Source of the DNA: Streptomyces sp. CB02261
GTDB taxonomy: Bacteria; Actinomycetota; Actinomycetes; Streptomycetales; Streptomycetaceae
Assembly (NCBI RefSeq): GCF_001905665.1
Contig: NZ_LIVX01000010.1
Coordinates: forward strand, 62,001 to 126,000
Length of the DNA: 64,000 bases
Direction: 5' to 3'
The notes below the pieces were generated by a model, which saw only the letters and a list, made by a program, of their open reading frames with translations, searched no databases and was not told the origin of the DNA. Positions 54,138-62,761 of the stretch are shown piece after piece (the stretch's first letter is position 1; every line of letters begins with the position of its first letter). Both the position numbers and the translations under genes were made by a program.

Positions 54138-54249
54138 CCGCTTCTGACGATTCCCGTTCCCCGTGATCCACGGGAAGGGGTGAACGGCCCCTGCGGTGGG
54201 GCGTGTTGCGGGATTTACCCGGCCCGCGGTACGCGATCATCCCCCCGAG

Positions 54250-54423
54250 ATGCCGGATACCTCGCGGGAGACCCTCCCCGCCGCCCCCGCCCCTGCCCCC
54301 GCCACCGCCGACGAGCCGCGCGGCTGTCTGTTCGCGCTCTCCCAGCCCCCGCTGATGATCTTCCTCGGGGTGATCGGCTGTCTGCTGCTGATGGCCGCCG
54401 TGCACGATCTCTTCGTACTGTGA
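54250..54423 (+). CDS. 57-residue single-pass membrane protein
   Basis: Short protein with a Pro/Ala-rich N-terminus and one hydrophobic helix near the C-terminus (LMIFLGVIGCLLLMAAVHDLFVL). Unknown function. No clear ribosome site; an open frame upstream to 54196 lacks coding character. It converges on the CGNR gene. Confidence 0.5.
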   Translation: MPDTSRETLPAAPAPAPATADEPRGCLFALSQPPLMIFLGVIGCLLLMAAVHDLFVL

Positions 54424-54433
54424 CGGCGCCGCC

Positions 54434-54991
54434 TCAGCCCGCCGCCTCCTTGCGGCGCGCGCGGTACGCGGCCACGTGGAGGCGATTGCCGCAGGTACGG
54501 CTGTCGCAATAGCGGCGCGAGCGGTTGCGGGACAGGTCGACGAAGGCGCGGCCGCAGTCCGGCGCCTCGCAGCGCCGCAGCCGCTCCTGCTCGCCCGCCA
54601 CCACGATGAACGCGAGGGCCATGCCGCAGTCGGCCGCGAGATGGTCCGCCACGGAGGCGCCCGGCGCGAAGTAGTGCACGTGCCAGTCGTAGCCGTCGTG
54701 GTCGGTGAGCTGGGGCGTGGTGCCCGCGCCCGCCACCAGCTGGTTGATCAGGGGGGCCGCGATCCGCGCCTCGGGCGCGGAGAAGACCGCGGCGAACTTC
54801 TCGCGGACCTCGCGGACGGCCCGCAGGTCGTCGGCGCCGAGATCACCCACACCGCTGATCTTGTGCGCGCGCACGAAGGACCGCAGTCCGTCGATGTCCG
54901 CGAGCTCGTCGGCCCGCTCGCCCTGGGGCGCGGTGTTCATCAGATCGACGACGGTGTCGAGGGCGATCCGGGTGTCGTGGGGAATCAGCAC
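54434..54991 (-). CDS. CGNR zinc-finger / ABATE-domain regulator
   Basis: 185 residues: N-terminal ABATE domain (IALDTVVDLMNTAPQGERADEL) and C-terminal CGNR finger, with CEAPDCGRAFVDLSRNRSR and CDSRTCGNRLHVAAYRAR supplying four cysteines and the CGNR motif. A probable DNA- or RNA-binding stress regulator; target unknown. Confidence 0.85.
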   Translation of the reverse strand: MLIPHDTRIALDTVVDLMNTAPQGERADELADIDGLRSFVRAHKISGVGDLGADDLRAVREVREKFAAVFSAPEARIAAPLINQLVAGAGTTPQLTDHDGYDWHVHYFAPGASVADHLAADCGMALAFIVVAGEQERLRRCEAPDCGRAFVDLSRNRSRRYCDSRTCGNRLHVAAYRARRKEAAG

Positions 54992-55065
54992 GATCCGCTC
55001 CCTGGCCGGCCGCGGGCGGGCGCCCGCGGAATGGCGCTGACTTTAGCGTGACCCGGAAAAGGACA

Positions 55066-55108
55066 CCGGCGCCCACCACCGCGTTGGCTGCGCGGTGGCG
55101 GGCGCCGG
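55066..55108 (-). terminator. Terminator of ssgB
   Basis: 18-bp stem with one G-U or A-C mismatch (55066-55083 with 55091-55108), 7-nt loop, downstream of ssgB on the minus strand. A second GGCGCCGTC/GACGGCGCC repeat lies between it and the gene. Confidence 0.6.
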
Positions 55109-55182
55109 ATGACGTGCCTAGGTGACTCCCGCGCGGCGCCGTCGCCCCGAGTCGGACGGCGCCGTGCGGCTCTCGGCCTGGC

Positions 55183-55596
55183 TCAGCTGTCGGCCAGGAT
55201 GTGGGAGAGCTCCGTGTCGAGGTCGAAGTGCCGATGCTCGGTGCCCGGTGGCACGGCGGCGTCGGTCCTCTTCAGGAACGACTCCAGGGCCCTCGCCGGG
55301 GCCTCGAGCAGGGCTTCTCCCTCGGGGGAGCTCAACGCGATGCAGACGACTCCCTGACCGTGACTACGAGATGGCCAGACGCGGACGTCGCCCGTGCCGG
55401 TGGGCCGGTGCAGCCCCTCGGCGAGAAGGTCGCGGGCGAAGACCCACTCGACCGTCTCCTCGGCTCCGGTGTGGAAGGTGGCGTGCACGGCATAGGGATC
55501 GGCCGTGTCATACCGCAGGCCCGCGGGTACAGGCAGTGAGGACTCGCTCGACACAACGAGGCGCAGGTGCAGCTCGCAGCTGACCGTGGTGTTCAT
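55183..55596 (-). CDS. ssgB: Sporulation-specific cell division protein SsgB
   Basis: 137-residue SsgA-like protein; in Streptomyces SsgB marks septum sites and recruits FtsZ during sporulation septation in aerial hyphae. The sequence from MNTTVSCELHLRLVV through DPYAVHATFHTGAEETVEW to EHRHFDLDTELSHILADS is essentially the canonical SsgB. ATG start with GAAAGG about 11 bases upstream. Monocistronic, with its own terminator. Promoter control by a developmental sigma factor is known for the S. coelicolor gene but not visible here. Confidence 0.95.
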   Translation of the reverse strand: MNTTVSCELHLRLVVSSESSLPVPAGLRYDTADPYAVHATFHTGAEETVEWVFARDLLAEGLHRPTGTGDVRVWPSRSHGQGVVCIALSSPEGEALLEAPARALESFLKRTDAAVPPGTEHRHFDLDTELSHILADS

Positions 55597-55786
55597 AAGC
55601 GCCAGGGCCTTTCGCTCAGTGTGCGCTCGGGGATTCGCACGTCGGCGAAATCGACATGCCACCTCCGGTGCCGTTGTAAACCCCTCTGTCGGTTTTGTGA
55701 GTGTTCAGGTAGCTCGTTCGGACGCCTGTGACCTGCGGTAATACCGCCATTCCGGCGACGGCTCACCGTCCGGTAAGTTGGGGACC

Positions 55787-56209
55787 ATGAATGCGGAGAG
55801 TGACGAGCGCGCCGGGGAGTCCGCAGACGGCCAGGAAGCCGAACTGGGATCCCGCGCACCGGAGTTCATCAAGTCCCGCCGAGGCCTGCATCTGAGCTGG
55901 CAGGTCGGCGTCTTCATCGTGGGACTCGCCGTGGTCGGGGCCGGAGTGGTGATGCTGCCGCTCCCCGGACCCGGCTGGCTCGTCATCTTCGGCGGCATGG
56001 CGATCTGGGCGACCGAGTTCGTCTGGGCGCAGCTCGTGCTCCGCTGGACCAAGCGCAAGGTCACCGAGGCCGCCCAGCGCGCCCTCGACCCCAAGGTCCG
56101 CCGCAGGAACATCATCCTCACCACCGTCGGCCTGGTGATCATCGCCGTCCTGCTCGGCGTCTACCTCTGGAAGTTCGGCTTCGTCATGCCGTGGAAGATC
56201 GACCAGTGA
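55787..56209 (+). CDS. TIGR02611 (PGPGW) membrane protein
   Basis: 140 residues: a polar N-terminus, a helix ending at LPLPGPGWLVIFGGMAIWATEF (PGPGW signature) and a C-terminal helix (NIILTTVGLVIIAVLLGVYLW). Conserved in actinobacteria, often beside ssgB-type genes; function unknown. TAAGTT seven bases before the ATG suggests a leaderless start. Confidence 0.83.
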   Translation: MNAESDERAGESADGQEAELGSRAPEFIKSRRGLHLSWQVGVFIVGLAVVGAGVVMLPLPGPGWLVIFGGMAIWATEFVWAQLVLRWTKRKVTEAAQRALDPKVRRRNIILTTVGLVIIAVLLGVYLWKFGFVMPWKIDQ

Positions 56210-56263
56210 CCCTCGGATGGTTCGGGAGCCCCGCTGACATGCGGTAATGTTTGCGGTGCACCG

Positions 56264-56338
56264 GGGCGATTAGCTCAGTGGGAGAGCACTTCGTTCACAC
56301 CGAAGGGGTCACTGGTTCGAACCCAGTATCGCCCACCA
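56264..56338 (+). tRNA. tRNA-Val (CAC), with encoded CCA
   Basis: Acceptor GGGCGAT/ATCGCCC, anticodon loop TTCACAC (CAC), T-arm GGTTCGAACCC, CCA encoded at 56336-56338. Confidence 0.95.
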
Positions 56339-56344
56339 CCCGGT

Positions 56345-56384
56345 CCGAAGGCCCGGAGACGGAACACCGTCTCCGGGCCTTCGG
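56345..56384. terminator. Terminator between tRNA-Val and the large membrane protein gene
   Basis: Perfect 18-bp stem (56345-56362 with 56367-56384), 4-nt loop AACA; ends both the tRNA and the convergent membrane protein gene. Confidence 0.8.
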
Positions 56385-56387
56385 CGT

Positions 56388-59198
56388 TCACCGCATCCGC
56401 GCGACCCGGTCCCGGAGCCTCCTCGCGTCCCGCAGCCGCTGCTCGTACGTGGCGCCCAGCGCGAGCAGCAGCAGCCCGGCCAGGGCCGGCGGCAGCCAGC
56501 GCGGCAGGGCGCCCACCACCTGCACCACGTACGGCGCCAGCTCGTGCAGCCCGTCCAGGGCCAGCACCACGCCACCGAGGACCAGCAGGGCCTGCAGCCG
56601 GAACCGCGCGCCGATCAGCGTCACCGCGAGGGCCGCGACCCCCAGGGCCAGCGGACGGAGCCACTCCGGGTCCGTCCAGGCCGCGAGGAGGCTCGGCAGC
56701 AGCGTCGCCGCGAGCCCGGGGCCGTACGCCGTCCAGGACGAGGCCTCGGTGTCCCGGCGCCGCCGCAGGAAGCCGAGGACGAGCGCGGGCACGGTCACCG
56801 GGAGCGTGTACGCCTCCGGGGTCGTCACCTCCCAGTCCGCCAGCCGCACCCAGGTGGCCAGCAGGAACAGCGCCGCCGCCGTCCAGGACGCGAACCGCCG
56901 CCGCTCCGGCCGTACCGCCGTCGCCGCCGCGATCACGCCCCCGAGCGCCAGGACCAGCGCCAGGAAGGCCGGCCGGGAGACGGCGAGCCCGAACGCGGGC
57001 AGGGCCACGGCCGCGCCGGTGATCTCCACCGCCAGGGCCACCGCACGCGGGCGCGTCCGGGCGCCCACGGCGGCGGTGACCGCCGGCACCAGGAGCAGCG
57101 CGAGGGCCGTCCAGTGGTCCGCGAACCCGCCGGCCGCCGCCACCGCGCACACCAGGCCGGTCCCGGTGAGGACCGCGCCGACGGCCGCGACCACGCGGCG
57201 CGCGTCCGTACCGAGCGCCGCCACGCCCGTGAGGAGCACCAGCACCACCCCGAGGACGGTGAACGTGGCCCCCCGTACGTCCAGGGCCAGGGCGACGGCG
57301 CTCACGGCGGAGGCGAGACCGCCGGCGTACGCGCACCACCCGAGGACGGTCGCCGGCTCCACGGCGGGCGTCCCCGCGCCGGTCCGCCGGGGCGCCCACG
57401 AGGTCCACGGCGTCGCCGGTCCCGCCCCCGTCTCCGGCTCCGCCCCCTGACGGACGGGCGCGCGCAGGCCGGGGGTCAGCGGTCCCGGGCGGACGGCGAT
57501 CCACAGGGCGGCCGCGGACGTCACGAGCTGGAGGGCGAGCGTCGCCGCGTACGGCAGGCCGAGGGAGACCGGCAGGGCGGTGAGCAGCGCCCAGGCCAGG
57601 GCGAGGGCCCCGCACCGGCCCCAGAGCCGGGGGACGGCCGCGAGGGCGGCGACGGCCACCGCCAGGACCAGGGCCGCCGTCGCCGGGTACGACGTCAGGA
57701 CGCGCCCCGTGTGCTCGCCCGACCACACGGCCGTCGTCCGGGCCATCGGCCCGAGGAGACCGGCCACCACCGGCGGCAGCGCCCACACGACCCCGAGCGT
57801 CGCCACCCCGGCCCCCGCCCCGGCCAGCCCGAGCCGCACGCCCCGCGGCAGCCGGAAGCCACCGCCCGCCGACGAGGCGCCCCTGCCGCCCCTGCCGCCC
57901 CTGCCGCCCCCGCCGCGCCCGGCGCCGCCGACCGCGCCGCCGCCGACCGCGCCGACACCGGCCGGACCCGCGCCGGGCACTCCGGTGCCTGCCGAACCCG
58001 TTCCCGCCGCGCCGGCTTCCGCCGCACCCGTACCGGACGCCCCGGCACCGGCCGGAGCCGCTCCCGTCGGGCCCGTGCCCGCCTCGGCGCCCCCCGCCCC
58101 GGCTCCGGCAGCACCGGTGCCCGCCGCGCCGGCGTCGGCCGGACCCGCGCCACCCGTGCCGGCTTCGGTCACCCCGGCGTCCGCCGGACCCGTTCCCGCC
58201 GCACCGGTGCCCGTGGCCGGCACCGTGCCCATACGCCACAGCGACGCCAGGGCCAGGGCGCACAGGACGTACCCCGGTACCGCCCAGTCCGCCGGGACCG
58301 CGGTGCGGACCAGGCCGCCCGCCGCCGTCAGAGCCGCCAGGCCCGCGACCGCCGCGGCCCCCACCGCCAGGGCGGGCGCGCGCCACGACACGTACAGCGT
58401 CACCGCCGCACCCGCCAGGAGCAGCGCCGCGCCGCTCCACGGGGAGGTGAGGGAGAGCCAGCCGCCCGTCAGGAGCGCCCAGCCGCCCAAGGCCACCGCA
58501 CCGGTGACCGCCGTGATCCTGACCGACCGCGGCCGGGCCCACAGGACCACGGCCCCGTCCGCCGCGGCCGTCACCAGGGCCGCCCACGCGAAGGCCGTCG
58601 GGCCGCCGCCGGCCGCGAGCGCGCCCAGCGGCAGCGGCAGCTGTCCGGCGACCACGGCCACCGGCAGCGGGACCCGCAGCCGGGGCAGCGCCGAACCGTA
58701 CGCCGTCCACGCGCCCGCGAGGACCGCGGCGGCCACCGCCGAGTACCCCAGGCCGTCCGTCTCCGGCAGCGCCACCCGGTGCAGCGCGTACGCGTCGAGG
58801 ACCATCAGGACCAGACCGAGCGCCGCCACCGACTCGGCCGTCGACACCAGGCTCCTGCGCAGCAGCGCCACCGGCGCCGCCAGAGCCGCCGAGGTCACCA
58901 CGGACAGGACCGCGGCGCGCCCGCCGATGCCCATCGAGCCCCAGCTCACCAGGGTAAAGGCGACCGCCGCGATCGTCAGCAGGGTGCCGCCCAGCGTCAG
59001 CAGGACGTTCTGGGCGCTCCGCGGCGTCGCGTCCGCCACCGGCGGCCGCGGTCGCGGCGCCGCCGACGCGGCGGGCGCGTACAGCACCTGGAGCAGCCAG
59101 GCCCGGCGGGCCAGCAACTGGGACCGGCGTGCGTCGAGTTGCGCCAGCTCGCGGTCGACGAGCACCAGCTCGTCGGCGGGCGGCAGTGAGTTGTCCAT
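56388..59198 (-). CDS. Large polytopic membrane protein with Gly/Ala-rich insert
   Basis: 936 residues with more than twenty hydrophobic segments, an N-terminal soluble helix pair (LDARRSQLLARRAWLLQVLY) and a central low-complexity stretch of about 115 residues (roughly 320-435) of Gly, Ala, Thr and Pro ending in GRGGGGRGGRGGRG. Related large proteins of unknown function (SCO7256-like) are common in Streptomyces. The ATG at 59198 has no clear ribosome site. It lies between two tRNA-Val (CAC) genes. Confidence 0.72.
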   Translation of the reverse strand: MDNSLPPADELVLVDRELAQLDARRSQLLARRAWLLQVLYAPAASAAPRPRPPVADATPRSAQNVLLTLGGTLLTIAAVAFTLVSWGSMGIGGRAAVLSVVTSAALAAPVALLRRSLVSTAESVAALGLVLMVLDAYALHRVALPETDGLGYSAVAAAVLAGAWTAYGSALPRLRVPLPVAVVAGQLPLPLGALAAGGGPTAFAWAALVTAAADGAVVLWARPRSVRITAVTGAVALGGWALLTGGWLSLTSPWSGAALLLAGAAVTLYVSWRAPALAVGAAAVAGLAALTAAGGLVRTAVPADWAVPGYVLCALALASLWRMGTVPATGTGAAGTGPADAGVTEAGTGGAGPADAGAAGTGAAGAGAGGAEAGTGPTGAAPAGAGASGTGAAEAGAAGTGSAGTGVPGAGPAGVGAVGGGAVGGAGRGGGGRGGRGGRGASSAGGGFRLPRGVRLGLAGAGAGVATLGVVWALPPVVAGLLGPMARTTAVWSGEHTGRVLTSYPATAALVLAVAVAALAAVPRLWGRCGALALAWALLTALPVSLGLPYAATLALQLVTSAAALWIAVRPGPLTPGLRAPVRQGAEPETGAGPATPWTSWAPRRTGAGTPAVEPATVLGWCAYAGGLASAVSAVALALDVRGATFTVLGVVLVLLTGVAALGTDARRVVAAVGAVLTGTGLVCAVAAAGGFADHWTALALLLVPAVTAAVGARTRPRAVALAVEITGAAVALPAFGLAVSRPAFLALVLALGGVIAAATAVRPERRRFASWTAAALFLLATWVRLADWEVTTPEAYTLPVTVPALVLGFLRRRRDTEASSWTAYGPGLAATLLPSLLAAWTDPEWLRPLALGVAALAVTLIGARFRLQALLVLGGVVLALDGLHELAPYVVQVVGALPRWLPPALAGLLLLALGATYEQRLRDARRLRDRVARMR

Positions 59199-59290
59199 AG
59201 GCGGAGTGTGGCCCCGGCCACACCCGGCGGGAATGCGTCCTGGTACTCATCTTCCGGCGCCCGCCGACTGAGTACCCCCACACTGGGGGC

Positions 59291-59737
59291 ATGGACTGGT
59301 GCCGGTACCGCTTCCGCAGCGTCTGGCGGCTCGCCGCCCCGCCCGACGCGGTGTACGCCGTCCTCGAACGCCCCGAGGAATACCCCCGCTGGTGGCCCCA
59401 GGTCCGCGAGGTCGCCCGCGTCGACGACACCACCGGCACCGCCCGCTTCCGCTCCCTCCTCCCGTACGACATCGTCGTCACCGTCCGGGCCCTGCGCCGC
59501 GACCCGGCCGCCCGGGTCCTGGAGGTCGGGCTCGACGGTGACCTGGAGGGCTGGGTCCGCTGGACCGTCACCCCGGAGGGGACCGGTACCCGCGCCGTAT
59601 ACGAGCAGGAGGTCGAGGTCCGGGCCCGCCTGCTGCGGGCCCTCGCCGTCCCCGGGCGCCCCGTCTTCCGCGCCAACCACGCCCTGATGATGCGCGGGGG
59701 ACGGCGGGGGCTCGCCGCCCACCTCCGGCCGGTTTGA
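59291..59737 (+). CDS. SRPBCC-fold (polyketide cyclase/START-like) protein
   Basis: 148 residues of the SRPBCC superfamily: RSVWRLAAPPDAVYAVLERPEEYPRWWPQV at the N-terminus, LEVGLDGDLEGWVRWTV and a C-terminal helix ANHALMMRGGRRGLAAHL. It binds a hydrophobic ligand; role unknown. CACACT lies six bases before the ATG; leaderless. Confidence 0.8.
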   Translation: MDWCRYRFRSVWRLAAPPDAVYAVLERPEEYPRWWPQVREVARVDDTTGTARFRSLLPYDIVVTVRALRRDPAARVLEVGLDGDLEGWVRWTVTPEGTGTRAVYEQEVEVRARLLRALAVPGRPVFRANHALMMRGGRRGLAAHLRPV

Positions 59738-59776
59738 ACGAAGGGCGCGGAGGCCTGTATGGTTCAACCCGTTCCC

Positions 59777-59848
59777 GGGCGATTAGCTCAGCGGGAGAGC
59801 ACTTCGTTCACACCGAAGGGGTCACTGGTTCGATCCCAGTATCGCCCA
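59777..59848 (+). tRNA. tRNA-Val (CAC), second copy
   Basis: Same acceptor GGGCGAT/ATCGCCC and CAC anticodon as the copy at 56264; T-arm GGTTCGATCCC; the 3' end reads CCG, so CCA is not encoded. Confidence 0.95.
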
Positions 59849-59854
59849 CCGGGT

Positions 59855-59888
59855 AGAGGCCGGTCCGTCGAAAGACGGACCGGCCTCT
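59855..59888. terminator. Terminator between tRNA-Val and the exonuclease gene
   Basis: Perfect 15-bp stem (59855-59869 with 59874-59888) closed by a GAAA tetraloop; bidirectional. Confidence 0.8.
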
Positions 59889-59896
59889 GTCATGTG

Positions 59897-60625
59897 TCAG
59901 GCCGCCGTGCGCAGTTCCGGCCGCAGCGGCCACGCCGGGTCCACCGTCTCCGGCGTGCCCTGCCGGGTGAACCAGGCCTGGAGGCCCCGGGCCTGCGCCG
60001 CGTGCCACACCGCCTGCAGCGTGTGCAGCTCCGCCGGGGTCAGCCGCTCCAGCCGGGACGAGAAGCGCCGCGCCACCGCCCGTACGACGTCGAGCGCGGC
60101 CGTCGCGTCCGCCGCCGCGTCGTGCGCCCCCGTCAGCTCCACCTCGTAGTGCGCGCAGAGGTCCGTGAGCGTCCGGCGGCCCTTGCGGTAGCGGTCCAGG
60201 TGCTTGTCCAGGACCCGCGGGTCGAGCACGCACAGAGGGGAGCCCGGCAGGTAGTCGCCGAGCGAGGACGCCCGGTGCCTGCGCAGCTCGCGGTCGAGGA
60301 TCGTCAGATCGAACGGCGCGTTCATCACCACCAGCGGACGCCCCGCCGCGACCTGCTCGGCCAGCGCCCGCGCCAGCTCCTCCATCACCGGGGACGGCCA
60401 GCGGCCGTACCGCTGGAGGTGATCGTCCGTCAGTCCGTGGACGGCGGTGGCCCCTTCGGGCACCGGTATGCCCGGATTGACCAGCCAGCGCGTCACCCGC
60501 GGCCGCGCTCCCGCCATGTCCTGCACGACGAGAGCGGCGGACACGATCCGGTCGCCCTCGACGTCGACTCCCGTGGTCTCCGTGTCGAAAGCGGCCAGGG
60601 GCCCTTCGTACCAGTGCATCGTCAT
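59897..60625 (-). CDS. DnaQ-like DEDDh 3'-5' exonuclease
   Basis: 242 residues: Exo I FDTETTGVD, Exo II NAPFDLTILDREL and Exo III HDAAADATAALDV supply the four acidic residues and the His of the DEDDh class. Related to DNA polymerase III epsilon, but without a polymerase-binding tail; a house-keeping or repair exonuclease. The ATG at 60625 is supported by GGGAG; the longer upstream frame is Gly/Ser-rich and non-coding. Confidence 0.87.
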   Translation of the reverse strand: MTMHWYEGPLAAFDTETTGVDVEGDRIVSAALVVQDMAGARPRVTRWLVNPGIPVPEGATAVHGLTDDHLQRYGRWPSPVMEELARALAEQVAAGRPLVVMNAPFDLTILDRELRRHRASSLGDYLPGSPLCVLDPRVLDKHLDRYRKGRRTLTDLCAHYEVELTGAHDAAADATAALDVVRAVARRFSSRLERLTPAELHTLQAVWHAAQARGLQAWFTRQGTPETVDPAWPLRPELRTAA

Positions 60626-60746
60626 CCCTGAACTCCCTGCACACGTGCGGCAGATGGCCAACCCCCTGCCCCGAAACGGTGATACCCGGACTGTTTGCGT
60701 CGTACGCGGACCGGTCACAACAGAAGGGACGGGGAAGGAAACAGAC

Positions 60747-61313
60747 ATGGCGCTCGCCCAGCCCGAGTCGGGAGGGCTGCCGCCCCAGGGGCTGGCACCG
60801 ACGCGCGGCTCACTCGCCACCACCGCCTGCATGGAGACCCTTCAGGTGGGATACCTGCACGCCGTCGCCGCCGCGGCCGGCTGCTCGCTGTCCCAGCCCT
60901 TTCCGGACAACGGCATCGACTGGCACGTGAGCCACGGTTCGCCGGGCCACACCGTCGACGACGAAGTGACCATCAAGGTGCAGCTCAAGTGCACCTACCA
61001 GATACCGCCGAGCCCACCCGGGAGCACGTTCTCCTTCACCCTCGACAACGACCATCTGGTGAAGCTCGCCAGGACTCCGGTGTCCGTGCACAAGATCCTC
61101 GTCGTGATGCTCGTCCCGAGGTCACAGGAGGACTGGCTGAGAGCGGGTCACGACCGGCTCGACCTGCGGCACTGCTGCTACTGGATCAACCTGGCCGGAC
61201 ACCCGGTCACGGGACGGCGCAGGACCACCGTGCGCATCCCGACGGCGCGGATCTTCGACGACCGGGCGCTCTGCGAGATCATGACCCGGGTCGGCGTGGG
61301 AGGGAGACCTTGA
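60747..61313 (+). CDS. DUF4365-like protein
   Basis: 188 residues resembling DUF4365 (predicted nuclease-like fold, often in defence contexts): METLQVGYLHAVAAAAGCSL, PFPDNGIDWHVSHG and VQLKCTYQIPP match the E...G...D.GiD...QlK pattern. ATG after GGAAGGAAAC. Its stop overlaps the ATG of the next gene (TGATG), so the two are coupled. Function unknown. Confidence 0.68.
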   Translation: MALAQPESGGLPPQGLAPTRGSLATTACMETLQVGYLHAVAAAAGCSLSQPFPDNGIDWHVSHGSPGHTVDDEVTIKVQLKCTYQIPPSPPGSTFSFTLDNDHLVKLARTPVSVHKILVVMLVPRSQEDWLRAGHDRLDLRHCCYWINLAGHPVTGRRRTTVRIPTARIFDDRALCEIMTRVGVGGRP

Positions 61314-62623
61314 TGCACCGACCGATCGACGAACCGAGGTTCGGGGACGAGGGGACCGGGGGCTCCGCCGCCGTTCCCCCGCCGTACCGGCCCCACCCGG
61401 CGCCCGGCGACACCCCCGGGCCCTGGACCGGGGTCCCGGCCCCGCCCACCGGGCCCTGGGCCGACGGCCACGGCGCACCCGACCCGGGCAGGGTCGACCC
61501 GCGCGTCCTCGGCGCGCTCCTCGCCCGGCACGGATGGCGGCGGCGCGGCGGGGCGGCGGGCCGCTACAGCCGCTGGACCCCGCCCGGCAACGGCACCGGG
61601 ACCAGCCTCCTCGTCCCCGAGAGCCGCGCCTTCCCGGACTGCGAGGACCTGCTCGGCGAGGCGCTCACCGCCCTCGCCCGCAGCGCCACGCCCTCCGCCC
61701 GCGAGGTCCTCACCGGCCTCGCCGTGCCCAGCGACGAGATCCGCTGGTGGCGCGACGTGCCCCCGGGCCCCGCCGGCACCGTCCCCTGGACCGTGCAGGA
61801 GCAGCTCAGGTCCGCCGCCCGCCAGATGCTCCTCGCCGGCGCCCTCGCCGTGCGCGGCCGGGCCGGCTACTACGGGGCCCGGCACCGGCGCCCCGCCCAG
61901 GCCTCCCTGGAGACCGTCGTCGTCGGCGCCGCCCCCGGCGGGCGCGGCCTCACCGCCTTCCTCCCGGTCGAACCGGGCCGCGCCGTCGCGGTCCGGCTCT
62001 ACCACGCGCTCCACGCGGCCCGCGAGGCCACCGACTACCAGCGGGCCACCGGCGGCATGGAGGCCTTCGACGCCGCCGTCGGGGCGGGCGTCAGCCGCGA
62101 ACTCACCGAAGCCCTCGTCGCCCTCGTCCGCGGCACCGAGGGCGCCCGCGTCGCCCTGGAGTGGGCCCCGTCCGCGGGCGCGCCGGAGGGCTGCGCCCCC
62201 CGGCCCGAACCGGTCGAGTTCTCCCCGGGCGACCTGCCCGCCCTGCGGGAGGCGAGCGCCCGCTACCTCACCGACGAGCCCTCGGTGCCGGTCCGGCTCA
62301 CCGGCGCCGTCGTCCGCATGCGCCGCTCCGGGCCGCGCGGCGAGGGAACCGTACGGCTCCGGGTGCTGGGCGGGGCGGAGGTCCCGCACGTCCGTGTCAC
62401 CCTCGACGAGGAGGCGTACCGCACGGCGGGCCACGCCCATCTCGTCGGGCTCCCGATCCGGGTGGTGGGGCGCCTGGAGAGCCGGGGCGGCTTCCGCCGC
62501 CTCACCGACGCGTCCGGGGTCGTCCCGGTGCAGGTCGACGAGACGGAACGGGACCGGCTGATGAAGGCCCTCCAGGAGAACCTCGACTTCTTCGAGGAGG
62601 CGTGCGGCCCGGACGAGGGGTGA
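61313..62623 (+). CDS. Partner of the DUF4365-like protein, unknown function
   Basis: 436 residues: a Pro-rich N-terminus (1-60), a central helical domain (60-320; YSRWTPPGNGTGTSLLVPESRAFPDCEDLL) and a C-terminal beta-rich domain (about 335-425; PVRLTGAVVRMRRSGPRGEGT, RVTLDEEAYRTAGHAHLVG) that looks like an OB- or SH3-like barrel. ATG overlaps the stop of the DUF4365-like gene. I do not recognise a characterised homologue. Confidence 0.62.
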   Translation: MHRPIDEPRFGDEGTGGSAAVPPPYRPHPAPGDTPGPWTGVPAPPTGPWADGHGAPDPGRVDPRVLGALLARHGWRRRGGAAGRYSRWTPPGNGTGTSLLVPESRAFPDCEDLLGEALTALARSATPSAREVLTGLAVPSDEIRWWRDVPPGPAGTVPWTVQEQLRSAARQMLLAGALAVRGRAGYYGARHRRPAQASLETVVVGAAPGGRGLTAFLPVEPGRAVAVRLYHALHAAREATDYQRATGGMEAFDAAVGAGVSRELTEALVALVRGTEGARVALEWAPSAGAPEGCAPRPEPVEFSPGDLPALREASARYLTDEPSVPVRLTGAVVRMRRSGPRGEGTVRLRVLGGAEVPHVRVTLDEEAYRTAGHAHLVGLPIRVVGRLESRGGFRRLTDASGVVPVQVDETERDRLMKALQENLDFFEEACGPDEG

Positions 62624-62684
62624 GCCGGGCCCGGGGAAACCGTTTCGCGGAGGGCGCGGACGGCTCGGTAACATCGGCAGTGCG

Positions 62685-62742
62685 CGGCACCTCGTCTCTG
62701 TTGCGCACCGCCGGCGCCGGCACCTCGTGTCTGCCTGCGCCC
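62685..62742. repeat. Imperfect direct repeat in the thrS leader
   Basis: GGCACCTCGTCTCTGTTGCGC and GGCACCTCGTGTCTGCCTGCG-like copies separated by about 15 bases; only key parts are quoted. TAACAT at 62669-62674 upstream is a likely thrS -10 box. No T-box motif was found. Confidence 0.45.
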
Positions 62743-62761
62743 CAAAGGAAGAAGAACACCC

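Noticed and set aside
56275..59676. 1133-residue minus-strand frame
   Set aside because: It is in another frame of the large membrane protein gene and is Gly/Arg-rich without features; it also spans a tRNA.
62624..62761. T-box before thrS
   Set aside because: No T-box sequence and too short a leader.
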